Part shown: piece after piece, positions 1 through 7,279 of the stretch
Position numbering within the stretch: position 1 is the first letter of the stretch
How the letters are laid out: every line of letters starts with the position of its first letter
Assembly (NCBI GenBank): GCA_036848175.1
Contig: DAIUKO010000262.1
Span: forward strand, 1-11,235
DNA length: 11,235 nucleotides
Direction of reading: 5' to 3'
From: QHWF01 sp036848175
Lineage (GTDB): Bacteria > Acidobacteriota > Vicinamibacteria > Vicinamibacterales > CAVVIG01
Notes under the pieces: model-generated
What the model was told of the DNA's origin: nothing
The model's database searches: none
What the model saw: the letters and a program-made list of their open reading frames with translations, nothing else
Position numbers and translations under genes: made by a program

Positions 1-2409
1 CAGGCGGTTGCCGACGTCGGCGGCAGCACGATGGCGCAGCGCCAGAACCTCTCCAGCTACGGTGTGCTGTCGCAGCCGAAGCTGCAGGTCGAAGGCATGA
101 ACATCACGATGGGCGCCGATCAGAACACCGCCATCTACTTCAACGACAGCACGCTCGAAGAAGTGCAGATCAAGAGCTCGGGCAACGACGCGGAAGTGTC
201 GGTGCCGGGCATCTCGATGGTGGCGATCATGAAATCGGGCGGCAATACGTTTCACGGCACGTATCAGGCGTCGGTTGAATCGCCGAATCTCCAGGCGGAC
301 AACCTGAGCGACTCGCTGCGTGCGCAAGGGCTGACCGCGACCCAGCCGCTGAAGAACTTCTACGACGTGTCCGCGGATCTCGGCGGCCGGCTCGTGCGCG
401 ACAAGTTGTGGTTCTACGGCGCCTACGGGCGGCAGGGCAAGAAAGAGGGCCTCCTCGGGTTCGCCGCGAGTCCGGGCCCGGATGGCAGGTATCTGACTGC
501 CGACGATCCGCTCGCTGAGTTCGAGAGCTCGCTCGAACAGTTCTCGCTGAAGTTCTCGTACCAGCTCTCCAAGAACAACCGTCTGCTCTATGCATGGCAG
601 CGCGGCACCAAGGCGCAGCCGCAGAACAACGCCGACCGGTTCACGCCGCTCGAATCGACGCGAGACTACGTGAACCCGACGGCGATTCAGAAGGTCGAGT
701 TGCAGAGCATGCTGAGTCCGCGCGTGCTCGTGAATGCGGTCGGCGGATACAGCGGGTACGTGACCGACTACGATGCGGCACGCTCGTACGCGCGCGCCGA
801 TGCGCCGCCGCGGACCGATCTCGCGACGACGCTGAACACCGGCTCGGCGCCGCTGCACCAGAACAAGACCCGCGACCGTTTCCAGACCGAGGACAGCATC
901 AGCTTCTTCCCGGAGCGCTCCATCCTCGGGCGGCACGAGCTCAAGACCGGCGTCGCCATTTATCTCGACAAGAGCTCCGACGGCTATTCGAACAACCTCG
1001 CCTGCAACTGCATTCTGTTCACCGACACGATCGGCGGCGTGCCCAACACACCGTCGCAAATCAGGCTCTACAACACGCCGGTCGTTCCAGCCGATCACAT
1101 CAACATCTACTCGTGGTACTTGAAAGACAGCTGGCGGCCAACGAGCAAAGTGACGCTCAATCTCGGCGTCCGCTGGGAACGGCAGCACTCGTTCCTGCCG
1201 GCGCAGTCGTTCGCCGGCGCGCGCGACTGGCCGACGGTCTTTCCTGCCGGAGACTTTCCAGAGATCGATGCGCAGAATCTGACTCGCGCGGTGCCACGCG
1301 CAGGCGTCGCGTGGGACATCGGCAACAAGTCGGTCATCAAGGCGACGTGGGGTCTCTACAACTACATGCTCGGCGATACGTATGCGGACGTGTTCAATCG
1401 CAACGCCACCGCGAACGCGACGTTCAACTGGCACGACCTGAACGGCGACAAGCTCTATCAACCGGGCGAAGTGAATCTGGATTTGAACAGTACCGACTTC
1501 AGGAGCATCACGGCGGCGAGCAATCGCATCCTCAATCCGAACCTGAAATCGCCGGACATCTGGGAAACGACCGCCAGCTGGGAGCGCGAGATGGCGGCGA
1601 ACCTCGGGCTCCGCGTCATGTACGTCTACAAGGTCGTCTCCGGCTCCATCAACAACTCCACGAACAACCTCGTCACGATCAACACGCTGCGCCCGTACGG
1701 CGCGTGGAGCGTGCCGATTACGCGACGCGATCCGGGTCCCGACGGCGTGCTGGGCAACGCCGACGACACGGGCAAGGTGACGTTGTACGACTACACCGCC
1801 GCGTACCGTGGCGCCTCGTTCGTCAATTCGCAGACCATCAACGCGCCGAATACCGACCGCTACCACTCGATCGAGGGCACCGTCACGAAGCGTTTCTCCT
1901 CGCGCTGGACTGGCCAGGTGTCCTATTTCGCCGTGAAGAACCACCGCTGGATCGCGTCCGTGTTCAACACTCCCAACGACGAGTTCTTCCCGATCGACGA
2001 AACCTGGTCGTGGGCCGGCAACGTCAGCGGCAGCTATCGTCTGCCGGCCGACGTGATCATCTCCGGATTCCTTCAGAGCAGGAACGGCGTCAAGGGGCAG
2101 CGCACCTACATCTTCCGGCAGGTCGATCCCGACGGCGGACCCTCGATTGCGCAGAACGGTAATACGACGATCCGCCTCGAGCCGTACGGCAGCCAGTTGC
2201 TGTCGGCGCAGAACATTCTGAACCTGCGCGGCAGCAAGGAGTTCTCGTTCGGCGGCGCGAAGCGCTTCGACGTCGACTTCGACGTGTTCAACGTGCTCAA
2301 TGCGGCGACGCCAACCAGCGCGAACTTCCAGTCCGGTCCGTCATTCGGCTACATCACCGGCGTCATTCCCGCCCGCATCGCGCGGTTCGGTGTCCGCTTC
2401 CGCTTCTGA
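1..2409 (+). CDS. TonB-dependent receptor, Oar-like, 5'-truncated by the window edge
   Basis: This is an outer-membrane beta-barrel receptor. Such proteins import large or scarce substrates using TonB energy. The frame is open from base 1 (Gln-Ala-Val-Ala-Asp...), so the true start lies upstream; the Met at 31 is internal. About 802 residues are visible. The N-terminal part is the end of the plug domain: the stretch around residues 64-80, VPGISMVAIMKSGGNTFHG, matches the plug/first-strand signature of carboxypeptidase-regulatory-domain receptors. The rest is aromatic-rich alternating barrel sequence ending in FGVRFRF, with the terminal Phe expected of outer-membrane proteins. The missing N-terminus probably holds the signal peptide and the CarboxypepD_reg-like domain. 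Three Asp/Gly-rich segments (475-510, 1435-1470, 1729-1767) look like calcium-binding loops. The next gene starts 18 bases after the stop, so co-transcription is likely. The family call is firm; the substrate is unknown. Confidence 0.92.
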   Translation, partial: QAVADVGGSTMAQRQNLSSYGVLSQPKLQVEGMNITMGADQNTAIYFNDSTLEEVQIKSSGNDAEVSVPGISMVAIMKSGGNTFHGTYQASVESPNLQADNLSDSLRAQGLTATQPLKNFYDVSADLGGRLVRDKLWFYGAYGRQGKKEGLLGFAASPGPDGRYLTADDPLAEFESSLEQFSLKFSYQLSKNNRLLYAWQRGTKAQPQNNADRFTPLESTRDYVNPTAIQKVELQSMLSPRVLVNAVGGYSGYVTDYDAARSYARADAPPRTDLATTLNTGSAPLHQNKTRDRFQTEDSISFFPERSILGRHELKTGVAIYLDKSSDGYSNNLACNCILFTDTIGGVPNTPSQIRLYNTPVVPADHINIYSWYLKDSWRPTSKVTLNLGVRWERQHSFLPAQSFAGARDWPTVFPAGDFPEIDAQNLTRAVPRAGVAWDIGNKSVIKATWGLYNYMLGDTYADVFNRNATANATFNWHDLNGDKLYQPGEVNLDLNSTDFRSITAASNRILNPNLKSPDIWETTASWEREMAANLGLRVMYVYKVVSGSINNSTNNLVTINTLRPYGAWSVPITRRDPGPDGVLGNADDTGKVTLYDYTAAYRGASFVNSQTINAPNTDRYHSIEGTVTKRFSSRWTGQVSYFAVKNHRWIASVFNTPNDEFFPIDETWSWAGNVSGSYRLPADVIISGFLQSRNGVKGQRTYIFRQVDPDGGPSIAQNGNTTIRLEPYGSQLLSAQNILNLRGSKEFSFGGAKRFDVDFDVFNVLNAATPTSANFQSGPSFGYITGVIPARIARFGVRFRF

Positions 2410-2417
2410 TCTTCATC

Positions 2418-2421
2418 GGAG
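2418..2421 (+). promoter_or_regulatory. Shine-Dalgarno GGAG that decides the start of the first PHP-like gene
   Basis: GGAG ends at 2421. It directly abuts an ATG at 2422, which leaves no spacing, and lies 6 bases before the in-frame ATG at 2428. The second ATG is therefore the better start, giving MTLKRS rather than MHMTLKRS. Confidence 0.7.
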
Positions 2422-2427
2422 ATGCAC

Positions 2428-4836
2428 ATGACTCTCAAACGTTCTCTGGTGTTCGCCGGGCTCGCGACTGCGGCCGCGGGGGCGCTCGTCTCCATCACCA
2501 GTCTGTCGCCGGTGCCGGCGCTGTTCGCGGATGCCTTGAGCTGCAACCTCTCGCAGTACAAGGCCGCGCAGGGTCTGACCGCTGCGGTCGAGCAGGACGC
2601 GCTGCTCGTGTCGTGGAACGGTCAGAACGGCGCCGATCTGCGCGCGCGGTTCGCGATCGACAGCGGCACGCCGATCGTGCGCGAGCTCGCGGTCAAGAAG
2701 GGCGGCGGATCGTGGACGACGCTCGGCAAGAACCTCACGCCTGAATATCACGTCGTCAGCGGCATTCGCCGCATGGCCGACGATCAAGCGAATCCGCTGC
2801 GGGCCGCTGGCATCGAGCTGACGGATGACGTGATCAACAAGCACCGGTGGCTGGCGTTCTGGGACGCGCCGCTGGTGATGCCCGGCTCGCAGGAGATGCA
2901 GGATGAAGCCGCATGGCGACGATCCCAGCAGCCCGCCGGTGAGCGTGGCGGCGGGCGCGGCGGCCGTGGTCAGGCAGCCGCGCAGGGCGGACGAGGACAG
3001 GGACCGGCGCAGGCCGAGAGAGATCCGCTGATCCCGAACCGCACGCTCGGCACACCGCGCGCGCCGTCAGACATCAAGCGCGCCGATTCGTCGTTCCGGA
3101 CGACGTCGTGCAGCGTGAAGACGGACGGCGCGAGCCTCGTCGTGACCTTCCCGGGATTGTCAATGGGGATCTTCTCGGGCGATCTGCAGTTCACGATGTA
3201 CCGAGGGACGAATCTGATCCGGATGGACGCCGCGGCGAAGACCAACGAGCAATGGGTCGCCTATAAGTACGACGCGGGGCTGAAGGGATTCTCCACCGAT
3301 CTCACGCCGCGCGTGACGTGGCGCGACACCGGCGGCCATCCGCAGTCTCACCAGTTCGGCGGGGCGGTGAACGCGACGCTGGCGCGCGTGCGCGCGCAGA
3401 ATCGCCTGATCGTCGCCGAAGCGGGCGGCGCGGCGCTGGCGGCATTCCCGCCGCCGCACACGTTCTTCTTCACGCGCGAGAAGGACACGAACCTCGGCTA
3501 CGTGTGGTACCGGAAGGATGCGGAGGGCAGGTTCGGCATCGGCGTCGGCATGCCCGAGCGCGAGGAAGAGCCGCGATACGTCCAGAATTTCGCGCTCTAC
3601 AACGCGCCGCCGGGAACGGTGCAGAAGATGGGCGTCTACTTCTATGCGAGCCCGGAAGCCGGCGAGCCGGCGCGTCAGGCTGCGCTCGCGTTCACGCACG
3701 GCGACGTCTTCAAGCCGATTCCCGGCTACAAGACCTTCGTCAACCACTTCCATCTCGACTTCACCGGACGTCAGCGCGCATCGGGATCGCTCGACACGCC
3801 GTTCCAGGATCTGGCGGCGATGCGATCGATCGGTCTCAACGTGATTGGCCTGAGCGACTTCCATTTCGAGCTGCACGCGAACGACGCAGGTCAGCTGCGC
3901 CTCGCCGATCAGAAGGACTACTTCGAGGCGTCGCGACGGGCGTCGGACAAGGACTTCCTCGTCGTGCCGTGGGAAGAGCCGAGCGCGTTCTTCGGCGGCC
4001 ACTACAACATCATGTGGCCGAAGGACGTGTACTGGACGAAGGTGCGGCAGCCGGGACAGCCGTTGGTCGAAGAGGTGCCTGGCTACGGCAAGGTCTATCA
4101 CACCGGGAGCGCCGCTGACGTGCAGCAGATGATGGATGCGGAGGGCGCGTACTGGTATCACGCGCATCCGCGCACGAAGAGCACGGCCGGCTATCCCGAC
4201 CTGATCTTCGACAAGCCGTACGTCAGGAACGATCGCTATCTCGGCGTCGCGTTCAAGCCGGGGATGGGCCAGGACAACTCGGAAGTGCGGATGTGCGACT
4301 TCCGCTGCTTCGATGCGATTGACACGATGAACAACATGTACGCGAGCCTTGGCATCAAACCCAAGTTCGCCATCGCCGACATCGACACCTATAAGAAAGG
4401 TCCCGAGGACGACCTCTATGCCAACTTCCCGGTCAACTATTTGAAGATCGACAAGACGCCGGGACCGGCCGACGACTACAGCCCGGTTCTGAAGTCGCTC
4501 CGCGACGGCAATTTCTTCGTGACGACCGGCGAGATTCTCATCCGGAACTACATCGTCGCCGGCAGCGGCAATCAGCGGACGATCACCGCCGACGTCGACT
4601 GGACCTTCCCGCTGAACTTCGTCGAGGTCGTGTGGGGCGACGGCAAGAAAGTCGAGCGGCAGACCATTTCCGCGACCGACCTCGGACCGTTCGGCACGAA
4701 GCATTTCGCGATTCCGTTCGATGCCAGCGGTAAAGCCTGGGTGCGGTTTGCCGTGTGGGACTCGGCCGGCAACGGCGCCTTCGTCCAGCCGGCGTGGGTG
4801 GCACAGAAGACGACGACGACCGCGAGCTCGAGATAA
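2428..4836 (+). CDS. Exported PHP-domain metallohydrolase, CehA/McbA-like (paralogue 1)
   Basis: The 802-residue protein begins with a signal peptide or N-terminal anchor (basic MTLKR, hydrophobic residues about 7-27). Residues about 35-400 form a beta-rich domain I do not recognise. A PHP-like metal site follows: His440-x-His442 (NHFHL), Asp477-Phe-His479 (GLSDFH), Glu516-Glu517 and His525 (WEEPSAFFGGHYN), and His578-Ala-His580-Pro. It then reads DIDTY at 651-655, where the family normally has Asp-x-His. The C-terminus has the CehA/McbA-style segment LRDGNFFVTTGE followed by an Ig-like strand set ending FAVWDSAGNGAFVQP. Family members hydrolyse esters, carbamates or phosphoesters; this substrate is unknown. 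Compared with paralogue 2 it carries an extra Gly/Arg/Gln-rich linker (about residues 153-210). A CX3C pair (C623, C627) and C39/C228 are shared with the paralogue. The fold call is fairly sure, the activity not. Confidence 0.8.
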   Translation: MTLKRSLVFAGLATAAAGALVSITSLSPVPALFADALSCNLSQYKAAQGLTAAVEQDALLVSWNGQNGADLRARFAIDSGTPIVRELAVKKGGGSWTTLGKNLTPEYHVVSGIRRMADDQANPLRAAGIELTDDVINKHRWLAFWDAPLVMPGSQEMQDEAAWRRSQQPAGERGGGRGGRGQAAAQGGRGQGPAQAERDPLIPNRTLGTPRAPSDIKRADSSFRTTSCSVKTDGASLVVTFPGLSMGIFSGDLQFTMYRGTNLIRMDAAAKTNEQWVAYKYDAGLKGFSTDLTPRVTWRDTGGHPQSHQFGGAVNATLARVRAQNRLIVAEAGGAALAAFPPPHTFFFTREKDTNLGYVWYRKDAEGRFGIGVGMPEREEEPRYVQNFALYNAPPGTVQKMGVYFYASPEAGEPARQAALAFTHGDVFKPIPGYKTFVNHFHLDFTGRQRASGSLDTPFQDLAAMRSIGLNVIGLSDFHFELHANDAGQLRLADQKDYFEASRRASDKDFLVVPWEEPSAFFGGHYNIMWPKDVYWTKVRQPGQPLVEEVPGYGKVYHTGSAADVQQMMDAEGAYWYHAHPRTKSTAGYPDLIFDKPYVRNDRYLGVAFKPGMGQDNSEVRMCDFRCFDAIDTMNNMYASLGIKPKFAIADIDTYKKGPEDDLYANFPVNYLKIDKTPGPADDYSPVLKSLRDGNFFVTTGEILIRNYIVAGSGNQRTITADVDWTFPLNFVEVVWGDGKKVERQTISATDLGPFGTKHFAIPFDASGKAWVRFAVWDSAGNGAFVQPAWVAQKTTTTASSR
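2926..3054 (+). other. Low-complexity Gly/Arg/Gln-rich linker inside paralogue 1
   Basis: This in-frame stretch encodes repeated GGRG and GQ units (GERGGGRGGRGQ, AAAQGGRGQGPAQAE). The second paralogue has only about 13 residues at the same place (GREIIGPPRSESD), so this is an insertion or expansion at a surface linker between WDAPLVM and SDIKR. It is likely disordered. Confidence 0.7.
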
Positions 4837-4843
4837 AGGAAGG
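4836..4843 (+). promoter_or_regulatory. Shine-Dalgarno AAGGAAGG for the second PHP-like gene
   Basis: AAGGAAGG overlaps the last base of the upstream TAA stop and ends 6 bases before ATG 4850. It fixes that ATG as the start. The open frame extends 43 codons further upstream to an ATG at 4721, but that stretch is inside the preceding gene and has no signal-peptide character, whereas translation from 4850 begins with a good one. Confidence 0.8.
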
Positions 4844-4849
4844 CGAACG

Positions 4850-7129
4850 ATGACAATCGGCAAACTGAGATTGTTGGTGTATGCGGCGCTGGTTGCGGCA
4901 ACGGCGGCACTGGTCTGGATCGTGGCCACGCCGGCGGTCACGCAGGCGACCGCTGCGGCGCTCGCCGATGCGGTGTCGTGCGACATGTCGCGTTACAAGG
5001 CGAGCGCGGGTCTCGCGGCGTCGATGGATCAGAACGTGCTGACCGTCTCGTGGAGCGGTCAGAGCGGATCCGAGATGCGGACGCGCTACGCGATCGAGAG
5101 CGGGCAGCCGATGGTGCGCGAGCTGTCCGTGCGCAAGTCGGGCGGCCAGTGGGTGACGCTCGGCCAGAATCTCACGCCGGAGTATCACTTCATCAGCGGC
5201 ATCCGCCGGATGTCGACGCAGCAGGCCGATCCGTTGAAAGCGGCCGGCGTGGAGCTGACACCGGAGGTGATTGCGAAGAACCGCTGGTATGCGTTCTGGG
5301 ATGCGCCGCTCGTGATGAAGCCGGGCCGCGAGATCATCGGGCCGCCGCGCAGCGAATCCGACATCAAACGCGGCAGCTCGTCGTTCCACACCTCGTCGTG
5401 CAGCGTGAAGACCGACGGCGCCGCCCTCGACGTGACGTTCAACGGTCTGTCGATGGGCATCTTCTCCGGCGATCTGCGCTTTACGGCGTACCGCGGGACG
5501 AACCTGATCCGGATGGACGCGCTGGCGACGACGAAAGAGGAGTGGATTGCCTACAAGTACGAAGCCGGCCTGAAAGGCTTCTCGACCGACCTCACGCCGC
5601 GCGTCGTGTGGCGCGATACCGGCGGCCAGCCGCAGCAGTACCTGTTCGGCGGCGTCGTGCAGAAGGCATTTGCGCCGGTCAAGGCGCAGAACCGCCTGCT
5701 CGTCGCCGAGGGCAAGGGCGCGTCGCTCGCCACGTTCACGCCGCCGCACACCTTCTTCTTCACGCGCGAGGTCGACATCAATCTGGGCTACGTGTGGTAC
5801 CGGAAGGATTCGGACAAGACCTTCGGGTTCGGCATCCGTCAGGCCGACGCGGAGGAGAATCCGCAGTACGTCGACAACTTCGCGCTGTTCAACGCGCCGC
5901 CCGGCACGGTGCAGCACATGGGCGTGTACTTCTACGCGCATCCCGATTCAGCTGAAGGCACGCGTCACGCCGTGCTCCGCTTCACGCACGGCGACGAGTT
6001 CAAGCCGCTCGCCGGCTACAAGACGTTCGTGAACCACTTCCACCTGCGGTTCACGGATCGCGTCCGCGCGCAGAACTCGTTCGACACGCCGATGCAGGAT
6101 CTGATGGCGATGAAAGCGCTCGGCCTGAACATCATCGGCTTGAGCGACTTCCACGGCGACATGCATCCGAACGATCCGGGTCCGCTGCGCTTCAAGGATC
6201 AGAAGGACTACTTCGAAGCGACGCGGCGTGCGTCGGATAGCGACTTCCTGGTGACGCCGTGGGAGGAGCCGAGCGCGTTTTTCGGCGGGCACTACAACAT
6301 CATGTTCCCGAAGCGGAACGTGTACTGGTCGAAGGTGCGTCAACCGAACCAGCCCTTCACGGAAAACGATCCGGTCTACGGCAAGGTCTATCACACCGGC
6401 AACGCCGCCGAGGTGCAGCAGATGATGGACGCGGAAGGCGCCTACTGGTATCACGCGCATCCGCGCACGAAAGGCACGACCGGTTATCCGGATCTGATCT
6501 TCGACAAGCCGTACGTGAAGAACGATCGCTATCTCGGTGTCGCGTTCAAGCCGGGGATGGGCATGGATCTGTCCGAGTCGAGGATCTGCGAGTGGCGATG
6601 CTTCGACGTCACCGACACGATGAACAACATGTACGCGAGCTCGGGCCTGAAGCCGAAGTACATCATCGCGGACATCGACACCTATCGGAAAGGTCCGGAA
6701 GACGACACCTACGCGAACTTCCCGGTGAATTATCTGAAGATCGCGAAGACGCCGCAGGCAGACGAGGACATCAGCCCGGTCCTGAAGGCGCTGCGGGACG
6801 GCGAGTTCTTCGTGAGCACCGGCGAGATTCTGATCACGAACTACTCGGTCGCCGGCAGCGGCGCGCAGCGCACGATCGGCGCCGATGTCGAGTGGACGTT
6901 CCCGCTGTCGTTCGCCGAGGTGGTGTGGGGCGACGGCAAGAAGATCGATCGTCAGATCATCCCGGCGACCGACCTCGGCGCGTTCGGTTCGAAGAAGTTC
7001 TCGATTCCGTTCGACGCGACGGGGAAGTCGTGGGTCCGCTTCGCGGTGTGGGATTCCGCCGGCAACGGCGCGTTCGTGCAGCCGATCTGGCTGAACAGCG
7101 CGCGGACCACGACAGAGCAAGGCAAATAG
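4850..7129 (+). CDS. Exported PHP-domain metallohydrolase, CehA/McbA-like (paralogue 2)
   Basis: The 759-residue protein has a basic start (MTIGKLR) and a hydrophobic segment at about 8-28, so it is exported or anchored in the periplasm. It aligns with the upstream paralogue along its whole length apart from the Gly/Arg-rich linker, and appears about 70% identical by eye in the catalytic half. PHP-like ligands are His396-x-His398, Asp433-Phe-His435, Glu472-Glu473, His481, and His535-Ala-His537-Pro. The final motif is again Asp610-Thr-Tyr612 rather than Asp-x-His. The CehA/McbA-like tail LRDGEFFVSTGE and the closing strand set FAVWDSAGNGAFVQP are present. Shared cysteines are C44, C184 and the CX3C pair C580/C584. 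It starts 13 bases after the first paralogue and ends the likely receptor operon. Whether the pair act as partners or on different substrates cannot be told. The fold is fairly sure; the reaction is not assigned. Confidence 0.82.
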   Translation: MTIGKLRLLVYAALVAATAALVWIVATPAVTQATAAALADAVSCDMSRYKASAGLAASMDQNVLTVSWSGQSGSEMRTRYAIESGQPMVRELSVRKSGGQWVTLGQNLTPEYHFISGIRRMSTQQADPLKAAGVELTPEVIAKNRWYAFWDAPLVMKPGREIIGPPRSESDIKRGSSSFHTSSCSVKTDGAALDVTFNGLSMGIFSGDLRFTAYRGTNLIRMDALATTKEEWIAYKYEAGLKGFSTDLTPRVVWRDTGGQPQQYLFGGVVQKAFAPVKAQNRLLVAEGKGASLATFTPPHTFFFTREVDINLGYVWYRKDSDKTFGFGIRQADAEENPQYVDNFALFNAPPGTVQHMGVYFYAHPDSAEGTRHAVLRFTHGDEFKPLAGYKTFVNHFHLRFTDRVRAQNSFDTPMQDLMAMKALGLNIIGLSDFHGDMHPNDPGPLRFKDQKDYFEATRRASDSDFLVTPWEEPSAFFGGHYNIMFPKRNVYWSKVRQPNQPFTENDPVYGKVYHTGNAAEVQQMMDAEGAYWYHAHPRTKGTTGYPDLIFDKPYVKNDRYLGVAFKPGMGMDLSESRICEWRCFDVTDTMNNMYASSGLKPKYIIADIDTYRKGPEDDTYANFPVNYLKIAKTPQADEDISPVLKALRDGEFFVSTGEILITNYSVAGSGAQRTIGADVEWTFPLSFAEVVWGDGKKIDRQIIPATDLGAFGSKKFSIPFDATGKSWVRFAVWDSAGNGAFVQPIWLNSARTTTEQGK

Positions 7130-7279
7130 AGAGATTTGAAGATTTGAGGATTTGAGGATTTGAGGATTTGAGGATCTATTTTGAGAATCTTGCGACCGGA
7201 GGAAGCGGAACCTAGATCCTCAAATCAAATAGATCCTCAAATCCTCAAATCCTCACCTCCTCAAATTATTTTGGCCTGA
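7130..7279. repeat. Spacer of ATTTGAGG tandem repeats and inverted CCTCAAAT copies
   Basis: Five 8-base units (ATTTGAAG once at 7134-7141, then ATTTGAGG four times to 7173) face inverted CCTCAAAT units at 7218-7225, 7235-7242, 7243-7250 and 7259-7266. Bases 7153-7177 are a perfect 25-base reverse complement of 7231-7255, and pairing continues, with two mismatches, to 7266. The loop (7178-7230) holds the extra copy at 7214-7225, which can compete for pairing. The spacer is far more A+T-rich than its surroundings. There is no U-tract right after the stem, so it is not a classical intrinsic terminator, although it could still stop or stabilise transcripts between the receptor operon and the kinase gene. 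Confidence 0.85.

Noticed and set aside
594..2162. Second long + frame inside the receptor gene
   Set aside because: Its translation is Arg/Ala/Gln-rich without motifs, and the receptor frame has clear homology features across the same span.
2464..2544. Lipoprotein signal (ALSC in paralogue 1, AVSC in paralogue 2)
   Set aside because: The Cys lies more than ten residues after the hydrophobic core and the -3 position is Ala, so a lipobox is not convincing; an ordinary signal peptide or anchor fits better.
3160..4986. Long open frame on the minus strand, about 608 codons
   Set aside because: It lies opposite the well-supported PHP-like gene, is Arg/Val/His-rich in the manner of antisense frames in G+C-rich DNA, and shows no recognisable domain.
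7153..7266. Classical intrinsic terminator
   Set aside because: The stem is long and A+T-rich with a 53-base loop and no run of T after it, so only a loose role in transcript ending can be suggested.
7130..7279. CRISPR array
   Set aside because: The units are 8 bases long and directly abutting, with no unique spacers between them.
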